From the NCBI GenBank assembly GCA_964620125.1, contig CAZUGQ010000010.1, forward strand, positions 17,684 through 81,683: a stretch of DNA of 64,000 nt. The letters are read 5' to 3'. Position numbers and translations under genes: made by a program. Position 1 is the stretch's first letter. Each line of letters opens with the position of its first letter. The notes beneath the pieces were generated by a model, which made no database searches, was not told where the DNA came from, and saw only the letters and a list, made by a program, of their open reading frames with translations. Source of the stretch: OLB6 sp964620125 (GTDB lineage Bacteria; Bacteroidota; Ignavibacteria; Kapaibacteriales; Kapaibacteriaceae). Of this stretch, positions 17,421 to 25,621 are shown piece by piece.

Positions 17421-19030
17421 AGCTTGGGCTAAACCTGCAAACATCTCTGCAGCAGACTCTTACACCACAGCAGATCCAGTACCTCAAGCTGCTGCAGCTA
17501 TCCTCGTTGCAATTCGAGCAGCATGTTCGTTCCGAGATTGAAAACAATCCCATGCTCGAAGAGCAAGGTGACGGTGCCGATGTTGACGATGCACCGGAGC
17601 ATGAGCTTGATCGGCGATCCCCCCCCTCGGTTGCGATGCACAATCCGTCTGTGCCTGAACAACCATCGGGCGAACCATCACATTCGGATGGTGCGGAGAT
17701 CCAGGATTCGCCAGACGGTTTTGAGTTCTATAAACTGATCTGGGGCGAAGACGCGTCGGCTGGGACCTCGTCAGACTACTCTCCCACCGAAGAAGACGAT
17801 GATGATGGAGGGTATGCGTTTCGAGAGTTGCCAAGTTTGGAAGACGACATTCGCGAGCAACTGCGATACCTTCCGCTGACTGATGAGGAGCGGCTGTTTG
17901 GCGACTACGTCATTGGCAACGTGGATACCGACGGGTACTTGCGGCGCAACATCGAAGAGTTGCTATCGGAAGTCAATGGCATCATAGCAGAGCATAACCT
18001 TGCCATTCAGGCACCTGCTCTTCTGGGTACTCGCAATACTGGCTTTGAGCGTGACCTCATTCCTGGGATCACTGGCACACTGGAGCCACTCACCTTGAAA
18101 GGGGCAGAGGCCGTACTGAAGAAGATCCAAAACCTTGATCCACCCGGCTTTGCATCTCGAACCGTTCAGGAGTGCCTGGTAGCTCAGCTGCGCGCCATAC
18201 CCCGACCAAACGCTGCACAAAAACTGGCATTGCTCGTTCTAACGGAAACGTACGATGCCTTTGCGATGAAACACTTTTCTGTTATCGAGCGCCAACTCGA
18301 CGTTACTGAGGAGTACCTGCGTGAAGCGATCGACGTGATTCGCCACCTGAACCCACGGCCAGGAGGAGGAACGTTCGGTCCAGAGATGAACACTCTATCG
18401 CCTGATTTTTCGGTGGAGCGTACGGATGACGGCCAGGACTTCATCATCACCGTCAACGACAGTCGGCTGCCAGCACTGCGCGTGAGCGATGCATACGAGC
18501 GCCTCAAGAAGGAAGCACGTTTTCACAAGTTCAACAAAGAAACGCGTGAGTTCTTGCGCAAGAAGTATGAAGACGCCAAGTTCCTGATGCAGGCCATTCG
18601 CCAACGCAAGAGTACCATGCTGCGAGTGATGACGGCCATCGCCGGACTGCAGCGAGATTTCTTCCTACGAGGACCCGACGGCCTGAAGCCGCTGATCTAT
18701 CGAGACGTTAGTGAGGTGACAGGTTTGGATATCAGCACTGTTTGCAGGATCGTAAATGGTAAATACGTGCAGACCGAGTTTGGCACCTATGAACTCAAGT
18801 ATTTTTTTAGCGAATCTCTGGTTACCGACGATGGCGAGGAAGTAAGCACCCGCATCATCAAACAGAAGATTAAGGAAATGATCGATGCCGAGTCCAAATC
18901 CAAGCCATTGAGTGACGACAAATTGGCCAAAGACCTGAAGCGTTTTGGATTCAACGTAGCCCGCCGAACAGTTGCCAAATACAGGGAGCAGCTTCGCATA
19001 CCTGTAGCGAGACTTAGAAGAGAGCTGTAA
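17417..19030 (+). CDS. rpoN: RNA polymerase sigma-54 factor
   Basis: Sigma-54 directs RNA polymerase to -24/-12 promoters and needs AAA+ activators. Region I (LQTSLQQTLTPQQIQYLKLL, residues ~5-24) is glutamine/leucine-rich as usual. An acidic linker (residues ~50-135) follows, then the core-binding domain ('DIREQLRYLPL', 'IGNVDTDGYL', 'NLDPPGFASRTVQECL'), an HTH region with 'VTGLDISTVCRIVNGKYVQT', and the RpoN box 'ARRTVAKYREQL' near the C-terminus. At 537 residues it is full length. An 8-C run inside the linker (RRSPPS codons) is a potential slippage site. No activator gene is in this window. Confidence 0.97.
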   Translation: MKLGLNLQTSLQQTLTPQQIQYLKLLQLSSLQFEQHVRSEIENNPMLEEQGDGADVDDAPEHELDRRSPPSVAMHNPSVPEQPSGEPSHSDGAEIQDSPDGFEFYKLIWGEDASAGTSSDYSPTEEDDDDGGYAFRELPSLEDDIREQLRYLPLTDEERLFGDYVIGNVDTDGYLRRNIEELLSEVNGIIAEHNLAIQAPALLGTRNTGFERDLIPGITGTLEPLTLKGAEAVLKKIQNLDPPGFASRTVQECLVAQLRAIPRPNAAQKLALLVLTETYDAFAMKHFSVIERQLDVTEEYLREAIDVIRHLNPRPGGGTFGPEMNTLSPDFSVERTDDGQDFIITVNDSRLPALRVSDAYERLKKEARFHKFNKETREFLRKKYEDAKFLMQAIRQRKSTMLRVMTAIAGLQRDFFLRGPDGLKPLIYRDVSEVTGLDISTVCRIVNGKYVQTEFGTYELKYFFSESLVTDDGEEVSTRIIKQKIKEMIDAESKSKPLSDDKLAKDLKRFGFNVARRTVAKYREQLRIPVARLRREL

Positions 19031-19102
19031 CGCCGAGACGGGCATCCCCCGCCAGAGATATCACAACCACAGCAGCCAACAGCTCTGCCAGTCACGGAGG
19101 GG

Positions 19103-19142
19103 TGCTCATGTCGCACATGTGAGCATGGCTTCCACTTTTTTT
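19103..19142 (+). terminator. Possible weak terminator after rpoN
   Basis: TGCTCATGT (19103-19111) pairs imperfectly, with a 2-nt bulge, with ACATGTGAGCA (19115-19125). A run of seven T starts 10 bp later at 19136. The gap makes it a poor intrinsic terminator. The dyad could instead be an operator for the HTH gene that follows. Confidence 0.35.
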
Positions 19143-19159
19143 ACTCAGGCACCAGGCCT

Positions 19160-19753
19160 ATGACAGTTTATGGCATAGGGTCCGGCGTAGCATCGTACAT
19201 CCTACGTGATGTTCGATACTCGTCGTGGTTTCGTGCCTTGTCCCGCCCTGCACTGTATAGGATTCAAACCATCCTTGCTGCCCTTATCAACGGGGAGAAG
19301 GTTACTGCACGCGCCATGGCGAAAAGGCTGGAGGTGAGTGTTCGCACCATTGCGCGCGACATTGACTACCTGATCAACTCCTTGCATGTGCCTGTTGGAT
19401 ATGACAAGCGCAAGCATACATACGTGCTCCATGGCCCAGTACCTGTTCTTTTCTCTCCCCATGCCGGAGCCCCCTCACAGAGCGATGCCGGACCAGAGGT
19501 TCAGGTTACGCTGGATATTGACGCTGACCTAGTACGCCACTTTGCGGCAGTCGAACTCCATCCAACGCAGCGACTAGAGCTGCTGCCTAATGGTTCTGGA
19601 AGGCTTTTTCTAACAGTGCCTGCTAATGACGTACTTGTGCAATGGATCATGAGTTATGGCGGCAAGATTCGGGTAGTAACGCCGCAGATTCTGCGCGATA
19701 GAGTTCATACGCTAGCTATGAGCTTGATCACGGAGCACAGCCCAAAGAACTGA
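19160..19753 (+). CDS. HTH transcriptional regulator, WYL-like but lacking the WYL core
   Basis: This 197-residue putative DNA-binding protein has an HTH_11/DeoR-type winged helix at residues ~30-80 (IQTILAALINGEKVTARAMA followed by RLEVSVRTIARDIDYL), as found in WYL-family regulators. The C-terminal ~75 residues (FAAVELHPTQRLELLPNGSG and the later 'VLVQWIMSYGGKIRVVTPQ') resemble the WCX extension that normally follows a WYL domain. Only ~30 residues separate the two parts, and I see no WYL ligand-binding motif, so the usual sensor domain is missing. It lies 130 bp after rpoN and is convergent with nadC. Its target is unknown. Confidence 0.7.
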   Translation: MTVYGIGSGVASYILRDVRYSSWFRALSRPALYRIQTILAALINGEKVTARAMAKRLEVSVRTIARDIDYLINSLHVPVGYDKRKHTYVLHGPVPVLFSPHAGAPSQSDAGPEVQVTLDIDADLVRHFAAVELHPTQRLELLPNGSGRLFLTVPANDVLVQWIMSYGGKIRVVTPQILRDRVHTLAMSLITEHSPKN

Positions 19754-19781
19754 GAACAAATACCAGCCGCAAGCGAAGGGT

Positions 19782-20645
19782 TTACTGCTTTGGTACAAAG
19801 AGTTTCATGCTGATGTCTAACGCAGTGGCGCTATGTGTAATTGCGCCAACGGACACGAAGTCTACACCAGCATCGGCGTATTCGCGAATGTTACCATAGG
19901 TGATTCCGCCACTGGCTTCGGTTTCCAACGTTCCATTCACAAGGGCAACCCCTTCGGCTACCTGTGCGGGTGTGAAGTTGTCGAACATGATACGATGGAC
20001 TCCGTTGCAGTCCAGTATCTCGCGCACATCATCCAGATTTCGAGCTTCGACTTCAATGCGGAGGTTGCTTTTGCCTTTGAGTTCACTCACACAATGTGTT
20101 ACCGCTTCGGTTATGCCACCCATGGCAGTGATGTGGTTATCCTTGATCATAACCATATCGTACAAACCCATTCGATGATTTAGAGCCCCGCCAACTGCTG
20201 TGGCATACTTATCTAGGATGCGCCAGCCAGGTATGGTTTTTCGAGTATCAAGGATTCGAGTTTTTGTTCCTAGCAGTCGTTCCGCATACCTCCGAGTGAG
20301 TGTTGCAACCCCACTCAGCCGTTGCATGAAGTTCAGTACAGTGCGTTCACCAGCCAACAAAGCGTGAGCAGGTCCTTCAACCGTAGCTAGAATGGTACCT
20401 GCAGGCTGGAATGTGCCTTCTTCAACCTTGATGTCCAAGTCCACATCCGTGCTGAACTCTCGCAACACTAGTCGTATGAGCGGCAGACCACATACGACAC
20501 CTTCGCTTTTTATGAGAAACCGGGCTGCAGCAGTTGCATCACGAGAGATGGTGAGTTCCGTAGTCACATCTCCAGAGCCAACATCTTCGTGGATGGCAAA
20601 CTGTATCAGCCTGATGACTTCGCTATCAACTGGAAAGGCACTCAC
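19782..20645 (-). CDS. nadC: Nicotinate-nucleotide pyrophosphorylase (carboxylating)
   Basis: NadC (quinolinate phosphoribosyltransferase) converts quinolinate and PRPP into nicotinate mononucleotide in de novo NAD synthesis. Signatures are 'HEDVGSGDVTT' near the N-terminus, 'GERTVLNFMQRLSGVAT', 'RILDTRKTIPGWR', 'NHRMGLYDMVMIKDNH', and 'EASGGITYGNI' near the end. Length (287) is normal. The gene starts at a GTG that shares one base with the stop of the adenine deaminase gene, so translation is probably coupled. NAD kinase lies in the same gene run, linking two NAD-related steps. nadA and nadB are not in the window. Confidence 0.95.
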   Translation of the reverse strand: MSAFPVDSEVIRLIQFAIHEDVGSGDVTTELTISRDATAAARFLIKSEGVVCGLPLIRLVLREFSTDVDLDIKVEEGTFQPAGTILATVEGPAHALLAGERTVLNFMQRLSGVATLTRRYAERLLGTKTRILDTRKTIPGWRILDKYATAVGGALNHRMGLYDMVMIKDNHITAMGGITEAVTHCVSELKGKSNLRIEVEARNLDDVREILDCNGVHRIMFDNFTPAQVAEGVALVNGTLETEASGGITYGNIREYADAGVDFVSVGAITHSATALDISMKLFVPKQ

Positions 20646-22276
20646 TAGTTCAACTCCTGAGAATGTGTTGTCGTGTCTGCCTCCACCGACGCATCGACGG
20701 ATACAAACTGAAACGATAGACCATCAAACAACCCTTTGTCGCTGAGTTTGAGTTGTGGTATCACCAATAAGGCCATAAATGACAGGGTCATGAAAGGGGC
20801 TCTCAACGGCGATCCTAAAAACTTGGCCCGCGCATCGAGCTCCGTATACTTCGCTGCAACCCGCCACGCGTCGTCGGCACTCATCAACCCGGCAACGGGC
20901 AATGGAAGGACATGCACCATACCGTCTGCTGCTACGCTGAGTCCGCCACGTTCTGCAATTACTGCATTGATAGCTTGTACAATCGAGGCATCATCCACGC
21001 CACAGGCTACAATGTTATGTGAATCGTGTGCTACCGATGAAGCCAAAGCCCCTCTCTGCAGTCCAAATCCTTTCACATACCCCACCGAAACAGGTGCTTC
21101 TCGATACCGATTTACAACACAAAGTTTGAGCACATCCGGATCAAGGGGGGGGAGATGCTCCTCGGTAGTTACGAGCTGGCCATCGTGAGCAACAATCACT
21201 CGTGCAATGGGCGGCGTTGCAATGGAAACATCTTCAAGAGTTACTGGTGCTCGATGAAAGTTGTTGATAGAAGTGGTTGCCACACTTTGAATGTTGCTGC
21301 TGGATGACTCTGCAACGAGCGTGCCTTTGATGAACGTTTGCAGAACATTCAGGTCCTGCAGGTTGTCTACCACAATAAAGTCTGCAGAGTCACCCGGCTG
21401 AAGCAATCCAACATCCAGCCCATAGTGGCGAATGGGGTTCAGGCTTGCAGCGCATAGAACGTCGAACATTTCGTAACCCAGGTTCAGTGCGCATAGAACA
21501 TGCCGATTGATATGACCTGTGAGCAGCATATCAGGGTGGGCATCATCGCAGCAAAACATCACGCTGTTGGGATGTGATCCAAGCAGAGGATGTAGTGCAT
21601 CGAAGTTTCGAGCAGCCGACCCTTCTCGAATCAGAATCTTCATGCCGACTGCTATCTTATCTAAGGCCTCTTGCAAGGTGAAGCACTCATGGTCGGTAGT
21701 GATTCCATGCCGTGCATAGGCGGCAGCCTGAGCCCCCTTCAAGCCAGGAGCATGTCCATCGATTGACTTACCATGTTTGTGAGCAATGGCAAGTTTTTCC
21801 AGCACGACAGGATCGTTATGCAGCACCCCTGGCCAATTCATCATTTCGCTTAGGTAGTGGATGCGTGGGTCGGCCAGGAGTTCATTGATGTGATCCGCTG
21901 TTATCTCGGCTCCTGCTGTTTCGAAGGGAGTGGCAGGCACGCAGCTTGGGGCACCGAAGGCAAACGTAAAAGGAACGGCTGCGGCGTTGTTCAACATAAA
22001 CCTGATGCCATCTATACCGCACACGTTCGCGATCTCGTGCGGGTCGCTCACCGTGGCCACCGTACCATGAACTACGGCCATGCGGGCGAACTCGCTTGGC
22101 ACCAGCAAACTTGACTCTACGTGAACGTGTGCGTCCACGAAGCCAGGTAGGATGGTTTGTGAAGGCTCAACTGAGTCGTCGGGTACCACGCGCGCAATAC
22201 GGCCACCTTCGACGAAGACGTGACCGCAGAAGGCTTGGCGGGAGGGGAGGTCGAGGATGAGGCCGGAGAGGGTCAT
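20645..22276 (-). CDS. ade: Adenine deaminase
   Basis: This amidohydrolase-fold enzyme turns adenine into hypoxanthine plus ammonia for purine salvage. Metal-binding motifs are 'GFVDAHVHVESSLL', 'SIDGHAPGL' and 'CCDDAHPDML', and 'GLSVAADG' and 'PFMTLSFMALLVIPQLKL' match the C-terminal part of the Ade family. I used the ATG at 22276 (MTLSGLILDLPSRQAF) because it starts at the family's first beta strand; an upstream ATG at 22330 would reach into nadK. The protein is 543 residues. It lies between nadK and nadC in a compact minus-strand operon. Confidence 0.94.
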   Translation of the reverse strand: MTLSGLILDLPSRQAFCGHVFVEGGRIARVVPDDSVEPSQTILPGFVDAHVHVESSLLVPSEFARMAVVHGTVATVSDPHEIANVCGIDGIRFMLNNAAAVPFTFAFGAPSCVPATPFETAGAEITADHINELLADPRIHYLSEMMNWPGVLHNDPVVLEKLAIAHKHGKSIDGHAPGLKGAQAAAYARHGITTDHECFTLQEALDKIAVGMKILIREGSAARNFDALHPLLGSHPNSVMFCCDDAHPDMLLTGHINRHVLCALNLGYEMFDVLCAASLNPIRHYGLDVGLLQPGDSADFIVVDNLQDLNVLQTFIKGTLVAESSSSNIQSVATTSINNFHRAPVTLEDVSIATPPIARVIVAHDGQLVTTEEHLPPLDPDVLKLCVVNRYREAPVSVGYVKGFGLQRGALASSVAHDSHNIVACGVDDASIVQAINAVIAERGGLSVAADGMVHVLPLPVAGLMSADDAWRVAAKYTELDARAKFLGSPLRAPFMTLSFMALLVIPQLKLSDKGLFDGLSFQFVSVDASVEADTTTHSQELN

Positions 22277-22313
22277 GAGGAAAGTTACCGGGAGAATAGC
22301 GATCCCGGTACGC

Positions 22314-23180
22314 TCATTTCTTCGTCGCATCGGCCGACCACAACAGCTTCTCCCTCAGCAGATCATAGTACGTATTGTCCGCCCGCTTCACAAGCTTGAT
22401 CAGGTGATCACTCTTCCCTACCACCACACTGTCGCCTTTTGCCAGAATACCAACAATTCGACCGTCTGCTACCAACTGGGCTTCGGCACTGTCCGAGGGC
22501 AACTCAAGCCGAATCTCGGATGTGTCGCTTACAATAAGTGGTCTCACCGTGAGCGTGTGCGGCGAAACTGCGGTAAGACAAAACACACTTGCCGACGGTG
22601 CAATGATCGGACCGCCCGATGCCAGCGAATACGCTGTTGACCCAGTTGGGGTGGCCACCAAAACACCATCGCTCCGGAAGTCAGCCACATGATGGTCATT
22701 AACGTAGGCTCGAAGGGTGATCATCTTGGCTCCTGACACACGCTCCACCACAACTTCATTCAGGGCATGCACAACTTCGTTGTTCCACACCACCTCGAGT
22801 GTTGTACGGTCAACAATCCGATAGTCACCCTTAAGAACTGCCATGATCCCTTCGTCGATCATGGAAACAGGAAACTCCGCCAAAAAACCAAGCTTGCCTA
22901 CGTTCACACCCATGATGGGAACGTCAGATCCAATTAGCAGATGTGATGCTGCTAGCAGCGTACCGTCGCCACCAAACGTGATGACCATGTCGGCATACCG
23001 CTCCATCTCGGGACCAGCACAGGTCTCACACTTCTCGAGTAACTCGGCAGGGGTTACCTCTGCCAACGAGTCCTCAAGGTATACCTCCACGCCTTCCTCC
23101 AGCAAGCGCCGAACGGTGTAGTGTGCCCAGTGCACCGCATCGTCGCGACCTGTGTACGCCAGGATGGCTATGCGATGCAT
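22314..23180 (-). CDS. nadK: NAD kinase
   Basis: NadK phosphorylates NAD to NADP. The diagnostic GGDGTLL motif (with the catalytic Asp), 'GVNVGKLGFLAEF', 'NEVVVERV' and 'RSDGVLVATPTGSTAYSLASGGPI' are all present. The length (288) fits single-domain bacterial NadK. Its ATG overlaps the stop of the upstream DUF1844 gene (TAATG), so translation of nadK should depend on ribosomes finishing that gene. This matters because the DUF1844 gene contains a 10-base poly-C run. ade follows 37 bp downstream. Confidence 0.96.
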   Translation of the reverse strand: MHRIAILAYTGRDDAVHWAHYTVRRLLEEGVEVYLEDSLAEVTPAELLEKCETCAGPEMERYADMVITFGGDGTLLAASHLLIGSDVPIMGVNVGKLGFLAEFPVSMIDEGIMAVLKGDYRIVDRTTLEVVWNNEVVHALNEVVVERVSGAKMITLRAYVNDHHVADFRSDGVLVATPTGSTAYSLASGGPIIAPSASVFCLTAVSPHTLTVRPLIVSDTSEIRLELPSDSAEAQLVADGRIVGILAKGDSVVVGKSDHLIKLVKRADNTYYDLLREKLLWSADATKK

Positions 23181-23530
23181 TAGGCAACGTCTCCCGTTGT
23201 GGTACCAGCGCTCCGCCTTACATCACCAAACATCGACGAGTTGCCACCATCACCTTCGGCTACCTCTGCTGGGGGGGGGGCTGATGGACGATTCGTCTCT
23301 TCAACAAAGTTCAACCGAAGTGTGCTCAGCGAGTGATCCAAGAAGCGTTGCTCATCGTCGCTCAGATTCCCGTGCGTCTTTTCCTTAAGCACCTCCAGGA
23401 TGTCGATCACATACCGGGCATGCTCCAGGTTTCTGGTGATCTCGTTGGTAGCAGGGTTGAGCATCTTTCCCAAAGCAACCATGCCCTCGAGCTGAAACAT
23501 CTGAATGAGTGTAAGAAAGGTTGGCTTCAC
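23180..23530 (-). CDS. DUF1844 domain protein
   Basis: This 116-residue protein starts at GTG 23530. The first ~85 residues match DUF1844, a small helical domain of unknown function: 'FLTLIQMFQLEGMVALGK', 'NLEHARYVIDILEVLKEKT' and 'NLSDDEQRFLDHSLSTLRLN'. The tail is low-complexity (SAPPPAEVAEGDGGNS) and is encoded partly by a run of ten C residues at 23271-23280. Losing or gaining one C would end the frame within a few codons and uncouple the overlapping nadK start. In many Bacteroidota and Acidobacteria DUF1844 genes lie beside metabolic enzymes, but no function is known. Confidence 0.82.
   Translation of the reverse strand: MKPTFLTLIQMFQLEGMVALGKMLNPATNEITRNLEHARYVIDILEVLKEKTHGNLSDDEQRFLDHSLSTLRLNFVEETNRPSAPPPAEVAEGDGGNSSMFGDVRRSAGTTTGDVA
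23271..23280. repeat. Homopolymer G10 (C10 on the coding strand)
   Basis: Ten consecutive G on the plus strand lie inside the DUF1844 gene and run into CT on the 3' side. It is a candidate slippage site; see the findings. Confidence 0.9.
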
Positions 23531-23590
23531 GATTGTCCCTTTCGTTGATAGTGCGATTCATTCACCGTGCCACTGCAACTGGCACGCCCC

Positions 23591-24550
23591 TTACACAAGC
23601 AACGATGCAAGGTCTTCCAGAAATGCGGGCACCGACTTTCGGTTTTCCCATGTTGTTGGAAGGGGGCTAAGACATATCTGGCCGGCTTGCTCACCAACCA
23701 TAACGTTGGTATGCCCCTCGAGCAATGCATCAACGGCCGCAGCTCCGAGTCGAGCTGCTAACACACGATCCCTCACGGTTGGCGATCCACCGCGTTGCAT
23801 GTGTCCAAGAATGGAAACCTTGCTGGAAAGCTTGTAACGGTCCTCCATGAGTTTTGCAAGCTTCATGGCACCACCAAGCTCGTCGCCTTCACCAACAATC
23901 ACAATGGTGCGCTTGTCCACACCCTGCGCAACAACGCGCTGGTAGAGAACTTCTACGTCCGTGAGCGTTTCAGGCACAGCAATGAACTCGGCACCACAGG
24001 CAACTCCTACGTCCATCGCAATGAAACCTGCATGCCTACCCATCACCTCTACAAAAAAGATTCTACCGTGAGAATCAGCGGTATCTCGGATCTTGTCTAT
24101 GGCCTGAGCTGCAGTGTTGATGGCGGTGTCGTAGCCAATGGTATAGTCTGTGCCAAACAGGTCATTGTCAATTGTGCCGGGTGTTCCAACAATGTTAATC
24201 CCATGCTCCACATGCAGGTAGTGCGCACCGTGAAATGTTCCGTCGCCACCACACGCCACCACACCGTCAATGCCATGGTCGGCCAACTGCTTGGCGGCCT
24301 TGGCTCTGCCTTCAGGCTTCAGAAACTCGTCGCTGCGACTGGTTTTCAGTACAGTGCCTCCCCTGTCAACGATGTTTGCGGTTCGAATCCTGTCAAGTAG
24401 CTCAAACTGGCCTGCAATCATGCCAGCATATCCGCCGATGATGCCAATCACCTCCAAGCCGCGCTTCTCACCTACACGCTCAACGGCACGTACGTGGGCA
24501 TTCATCCCTGGAGCATCCCCACCACTCGTAAAGACAGCTATGCGTTTCAT
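23591..24550 (-). CDS. pfkA: ATP-dependent 6-phosphofructokinase
   Basis: PfkA phosphorylates fructose-6-phosphate in glycolysis. The 319-residue length and motifs fit the bacterial ATP type: 'SGGDAPGMNAHVRA' at the N-terminus, 'CGGDGTFHGA' and 'GTPGTIDNDLFGTDYTIG'. Gly follows GGD (not Asp, as in pyrophosphate enzymes), and Gly precedes TIDND (not Lys), so ATP rather than PPi is the predicted donor. 'EVMGRHAGFIA' and 'LGHMQRGGSPT' are the substrate and allosteric contacts. The ATG lies 4 bp after a TAACTTCG element, close to the -7 consensus, so the transcript may be nearly leaderless. Confidence 0.95.
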   Translation of the reverse strand: MKRIAVFTSGGDAPGMNAHVRAVERVGEKRGLEVIGIIGGYAGMIAGQFELLDRIRTANIVDRGGTVLKTSRSDEFLKPEGRAKAAKQLADHGIDGVVACGGDGTFHGAHYLHVEHGINIVGTPGTIDNDLFGTDYTIGYDTAINTAAQAIDKIRDTADSHGRIFFVEVMGRHAGFIAMDVGVACGAEFIAVPETLTDVEVLYQRVVAQGVDKRTIVIVGEGDELGGAMKLAKLMEDRYKLSSKVSILGHMQRGGSPTVRDRVLAARLGAAAVDALLEGHTNVMVGEQAGQICLSPLPTTWENRKSVPAFLEDLASLLV

Positions 24551-24750
24551 GCCGCGAAGTTAGTCCACCGTTCGATTTACACTTCATCCACCTCCAGCCA
24601 CCTGTGCACGCACACCTCGTAGCGCCATACACCCAACTGCTCAAGCCAGCAGTACCTCCTGTAAACCCTGCATATAGGGCACAATGGCCTATACTATGCC
24701 CCAGCTTCCTGTTTTACGGATGCATAACCTTAGCGTGCGTCAAGCCCTGA

Positions 24751-24758
24751 TATCTTTG
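24751..24758 (+). promoter_or_regulatory. TAnnTTTG -7 element of the pst operon
   Basis: TATCTTTG matches the Bacteroidota -7 consensus and lies 17 bp before the pstS ATG. Farther upstream, TCCTGT occurs twice exactly 50 bp apart (24657 and 24707), each followed by a TGCATA-like sequence. These could be PhoB-type sites, but the match to known Pho boxes is weak. Confidence 0.45.
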
Positions 24759-24775
24759 CGGCCTAACAAAATCCC

Positions 24776-25621
24776 ATGCTTTCTCTGTACAAAATCATAG
24801 GTCGGTGTCTGGTAGCTGCTGCAGTGCTACTGGTAACTGCAGCTGCTCCAGTAGAGAGGATTACCATCAAAGGCAGCGACACGATGGTAATCCTGGTGCA
24901 GAGGTGGACGGAACTGTATCCAAGCAACGGCACAGTCGAGTTTCAGGTAACTGGAGGGGGCTCTGGCACGGGTATCGCAGCTCTCATCAATGGAACAACC
25001 GACATCTGCGCATCATCACGCCCCATCAAGCCAGAAGAAGTTCGGCAACTAGCGGACATCTACAAGTACCGAGGCATGGAGGTAAGGGTGGCACGGGATG
25101 GACTTAGCGTGTACGTTCACCGTTCCAACCCGGTTAATCAGCTTACCATGGACCAGGTTCGAAGAATCTTTACCGGGCAAATCACCAACTGGAAACAGGT
25201 GGGTGGACTTGATCAGCAAATCGTGCTGTATTCACGCGAGAACAATAGTGGAACGTATGAGTTTTTCAAGGACGAGGTACTGCTGAAGCAGGACTTCGCA
25301 CCTCAGGCTCAGCACATGGCAGGTACGGCTGCCTTGATCAATGCTGTTTCCAAGGACCCCAAGAGCATTGGCTTCGGAGGTGCTGGTTATGCTGCCAATG
25401 TAAAGTCACTACTCATTGCGGCAAACCCAGGAGACCTGTACGTAGCACCCATCGAGGACAACATTCTGGATGGATCATACCCGATCTCTCGGTTCATGTA
25501 CTTCTACCTGAACAAACGACCCTCGGGAGCAATCAGGAAGTTCATTGACTGGGTTATCTCGCCACAAGGACAATCTGTAGTTAGCGAAGTGGGTTACTTC
25601 CCTATCTCGAAACAAAAGTGA
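24776..25621 (+). CDS. pstS: Phosphate ABC transporter, periplasmic phosphate-binding protein
   Basis: PstS captures orthophosphate in the periplasm for the PstCAB importer. A Sec signal (IIGRCLVAAAVLLVTAAAP) precedes the binding domain. Phosphate-contact motifs are 'IKGSDTM', 'TGGGSGTGIAALINGTTDIC' and 'RENNSGTYEFFKDEVL'. The protein is 281 residues. It heads a complete pstS-pstC-pstA-pstB-phoU operon, with the pstC start overlapping its stop as GTGA. A PhoR/PhoB-like pair at 59.5-61.3 kb is the likely regulator, by analogy with known pho regulons. Confidence 0.93.
   Translation: MLSLYKIIGRCLVAAAVLLVTAAAPVERITIKGSDTMVILVQRWTELYPSNGTVEFQVTGGGSGTGIAALINGTTDICASSRPIKPEEVRQLADIYKYRGMEVRVARDGLSVYVHRSNPVNQLTMDQVRRIFTGQITNWKQVGGLDQQIVLYSRENNSGTYEFFKDEVLLKQDFAPQAQHMAGTAALINAVSKDPKSIGFGGAGYAANVKSLLIAANPGDLYVAPIEDNILDGSYPISRFMYFYLNKRPSGAIRKFIDWVISPQGQSVVSEVGYFPISKQK

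Noticed and set aside
24657..24727. Pho box before pstS (two TCCTGT-TGCATA-like sequences 50 bp apart)
   Set aside because: The match to known Pho boxes is poor and half-site spacing differs (9 versus 11 bp). I mention it only in the promoter entry.
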